A stretch of 5,726 nt of DNA from Pseudomonadota bacterium (GTDB taxonomy: Bacteria > Pseudomonadota > Alphaproteobacteria > Rhizobiales > Kaistiaceae), in assembly GCA_023392225.1 (NCBI GenBank), contig JAEVZM010000219.1:1-5726 (forward strand), in the 5' to 3' direction. A model generated the notes under the pieces. It was not told the DNA's origin. It saw only the letters and a list, made by a program, of their open reading frames with translations, and made no database searches. This document shows positions 4,899 through 5,726 of this stretch, piece by piece. Position 1 is the stretch's first letter. Every line of letters starts with the position of its first letter. The translations under genes were made by a program, and so were the position numbers.

Positions 4899-5726
4899 AT
4901 GGCAACCGCGCCCACCGCGGCCACGCCGCGGGTGATCATCGTCGGCGCCGGCTTCGGCGGCCTCGCCTGCGCCAAGGCGCTGGGCGGCGCCAAGGCCCTC
5001 GTCACGGTCATCGACCGGCGCAACTACCACCTGTTCGTGCCGCTCCTCTACCAGGTGGCGACGGCCGCGCTCTCCCCGGCGGACATCGCCCGGCCGATCC
5101 GCAGCATGCTGTCGCGCTACCGCAATATCGACGTCATGCTCGACGAGGTCACCGGCGTCGACCTCGAGCGACGCCTGGTCCATCTCGGCGATCGCCGCAG
5201 CCTCGCCTTCGACCGGCTGATCCTCGCGCCGGGATCGCGCTACAACTATTTCGGCCATGACGACTGGGCCGAGGCCGCGCCCGGCCCGCGCAGCATCAGC
5301 GACGCGCGCACCATACGCGACCGGCTGCTGCTCGCCTTCGAGCGCGCCGAGATCGCCACCGACCCGGCCGAGCAGGCGCGGCTCCTGACCACGATCGTGG
5401 TCGGCGGCGGCCCGACCGGCGTCGAGATGGCCGGCTCGGCGATCGAGCTCGCCCGCCATGCGCTGGTCCGCGACTTCCGCCGCATCGACCCGTCCAAGGC
5501 CCGCGTCATCCTGGTCGAGGGCGGGCCACGCCTGCTCTCCACCTTCCCCGAGCCGCTGTCCGACTATGCCCGGCGCTCGCTCGAGACGCTCGGCGTGACG
5601 GTGCTCACCGGGTCGCGGGTCGAGGCGGTGGCCCCGCACGCGGTGACCATAGACGGCGCGGTGCACCCGGCCGGCTGCGTGAGCTGGGGCGCGGGCGTGC
5701 GCGCCTCGCCGCTCGCCGCGCTGCCC
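4899..5726 (+). CDS. ndh: Type II NADH:quinone oxidoreductase (NDH-2), 3' end outside window
   Basis: From ATG 4899 the frame is open for 276 codons to the window edge. The N-terminus carries the FAD-binding dinucleotide fold V-I-I-V-G-A-G-F-G-G-L (12-22), followed by the strand ending T-V-I-D-R-R-N-Y-H-L-F, then the family-typical P-L-L-Y-Q-V-A-T. L-A-P-G-S follows at the end of the first FAD segment. The second dinucleotide fold, V-V-G-G-G-P-T-G-V-E (167-176), binds NADH. This arrangement is characteristic of NDH-2, a single-subunit peripheral membrane enzyme that passes electrons from NADH to quinone without pumping protons. The C-terminal membrane-anchoring part is not in the window. A related flavin disulfide-reductase-like quinone reductase remains possible, but the Y-H-L-F...Q-V-A-T segment favours NDH-2. 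The gene starts 2 nt after the upstream stop. The long leftward open frames across this gene and the one before it are shadows of GC-rich codon bias. Confidence 0.93.
   Translation, partial: MATAPTAATPRVIIVGAGFGGLACAKALGGAKALVTVIDRRNYHLFVPLLYQVATAALSPADIARPIRSMLSRYRNIDVMLDEVTGVDLERRLVHLGDRRSLAFDRLILAPGSRYNYFGHDDWAEAAPGPRSISDARTIRDRLLLAFERAEIATDPAEQARLLTTIVVGGGPTGVEMAGSAIELARHALVRDFRRIDPSKARVILVEGGPRLLSTFPEPLSDYARRSLETLGVTVLTGSRVEAVAPHAVTIDGAVHPAGCVSWGAGVRASPLAALP

Noticed and set aside
3418..4905. Long leftward open frame (495 codons) antisense to the GGDEF-like gene
   Set aside because: Its composition (runs of D, E, H, R, Q, G) is typical of antisense frames of GC-rich genes. The plus strand encodes clear membrane helices and GGDEF motifs.
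4593..5666. Leftward open frame (357 codons) antisense to the NDH-2 gene
   Set aside because: Low-complexity shadow frame; the plus strand carries both dinucleotide-binding motifs of NDH-2.
1..5726. CRISPR array, tRNA or rRNA genes, insertion sequence ends
   Set aside because: No regularly spaced direct repeats, no tRNA-like T-loop with acceptor pairing, no rRNA core sequences and no transposase-like frame were seen on either strand.

Overview
The window is GC-rich throughout (a hand count of 1381-1560 gives 127/180, about 71%) and densely coded. Its gene content is a DUF899 thioredoxin-like protein, a cytosolic M3 oligoendopeptidase, a membrane-anchored GGDEF-type protein and a type II NADH dehydrogenase. 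Together with the codon bias this fits a high-GC alphaproteobacterium (Rhodospirillales- or Hyphomicrobiales-like). That placement is an inference from style and content, not from a marker gene.

Layout. A DUF899 protein runs leftward from 389 and off the left edge. It shares a 176-nt divergent intergenic region, which holds a short perfect hairpin, with a rightward M3-family oligoendopeptidase (566-2392). Next comes a compact insert of three small genes on the same strand. The first two are TIR-domain proteins: TIR1 in the frame ending at 2836, and TIR2 at 2833-3225, joined by an ATGA stop/start overlap. The third is a 56-residue, very hydrophobic, two-helix membrane protein at 3251-3421. TIR1 has lower GC (111/180, about 62%, over 2461-2640) and no canonical start in its own frame. 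A well-placed ATG with a good Shine-Dalgarno lies one base out of frame, so it is either disrupted at its start or uses an unusual CTG start. A stable hairpin follows the small membrane gene.

The 167-nt gap from 3422 to 3588 looks like a structured 5' leader. It contains, in order, elements resembling the core of a cobalamin riboswitch (a CCGGTG hairpin, CCGCAACTG, and an AGAGCC...AGG segment), closed by a 7-bp long-range pairing. It precedes a protein (3589-4896) with seven predicted membrane helices and a C-terminal GGDEF-like domain. That domain has lost its catalytic residues but keeps an RxxD inhibitory-site motif at the usual spacing. Two nucleotides after its stop begins a type II NADH:quinone oxidoreductase (4899 to the right edge, incomplete), so the two are probably cotranscribed.

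How the genes may work together. The peptidase and NDH-2 look like housekeeping functions. The TIR pair with the small membrane protein is the most plausible candidate for an undescribed accessory system, by analogy with TIR-based NAD-cleaving bacterial immunity. The leader plus degenerate GGDEF plus NDH-2 unit is a second candidate, in which ligand sensing may be linked to respiratory-chain control. Both are hypotheses from motif and context only.
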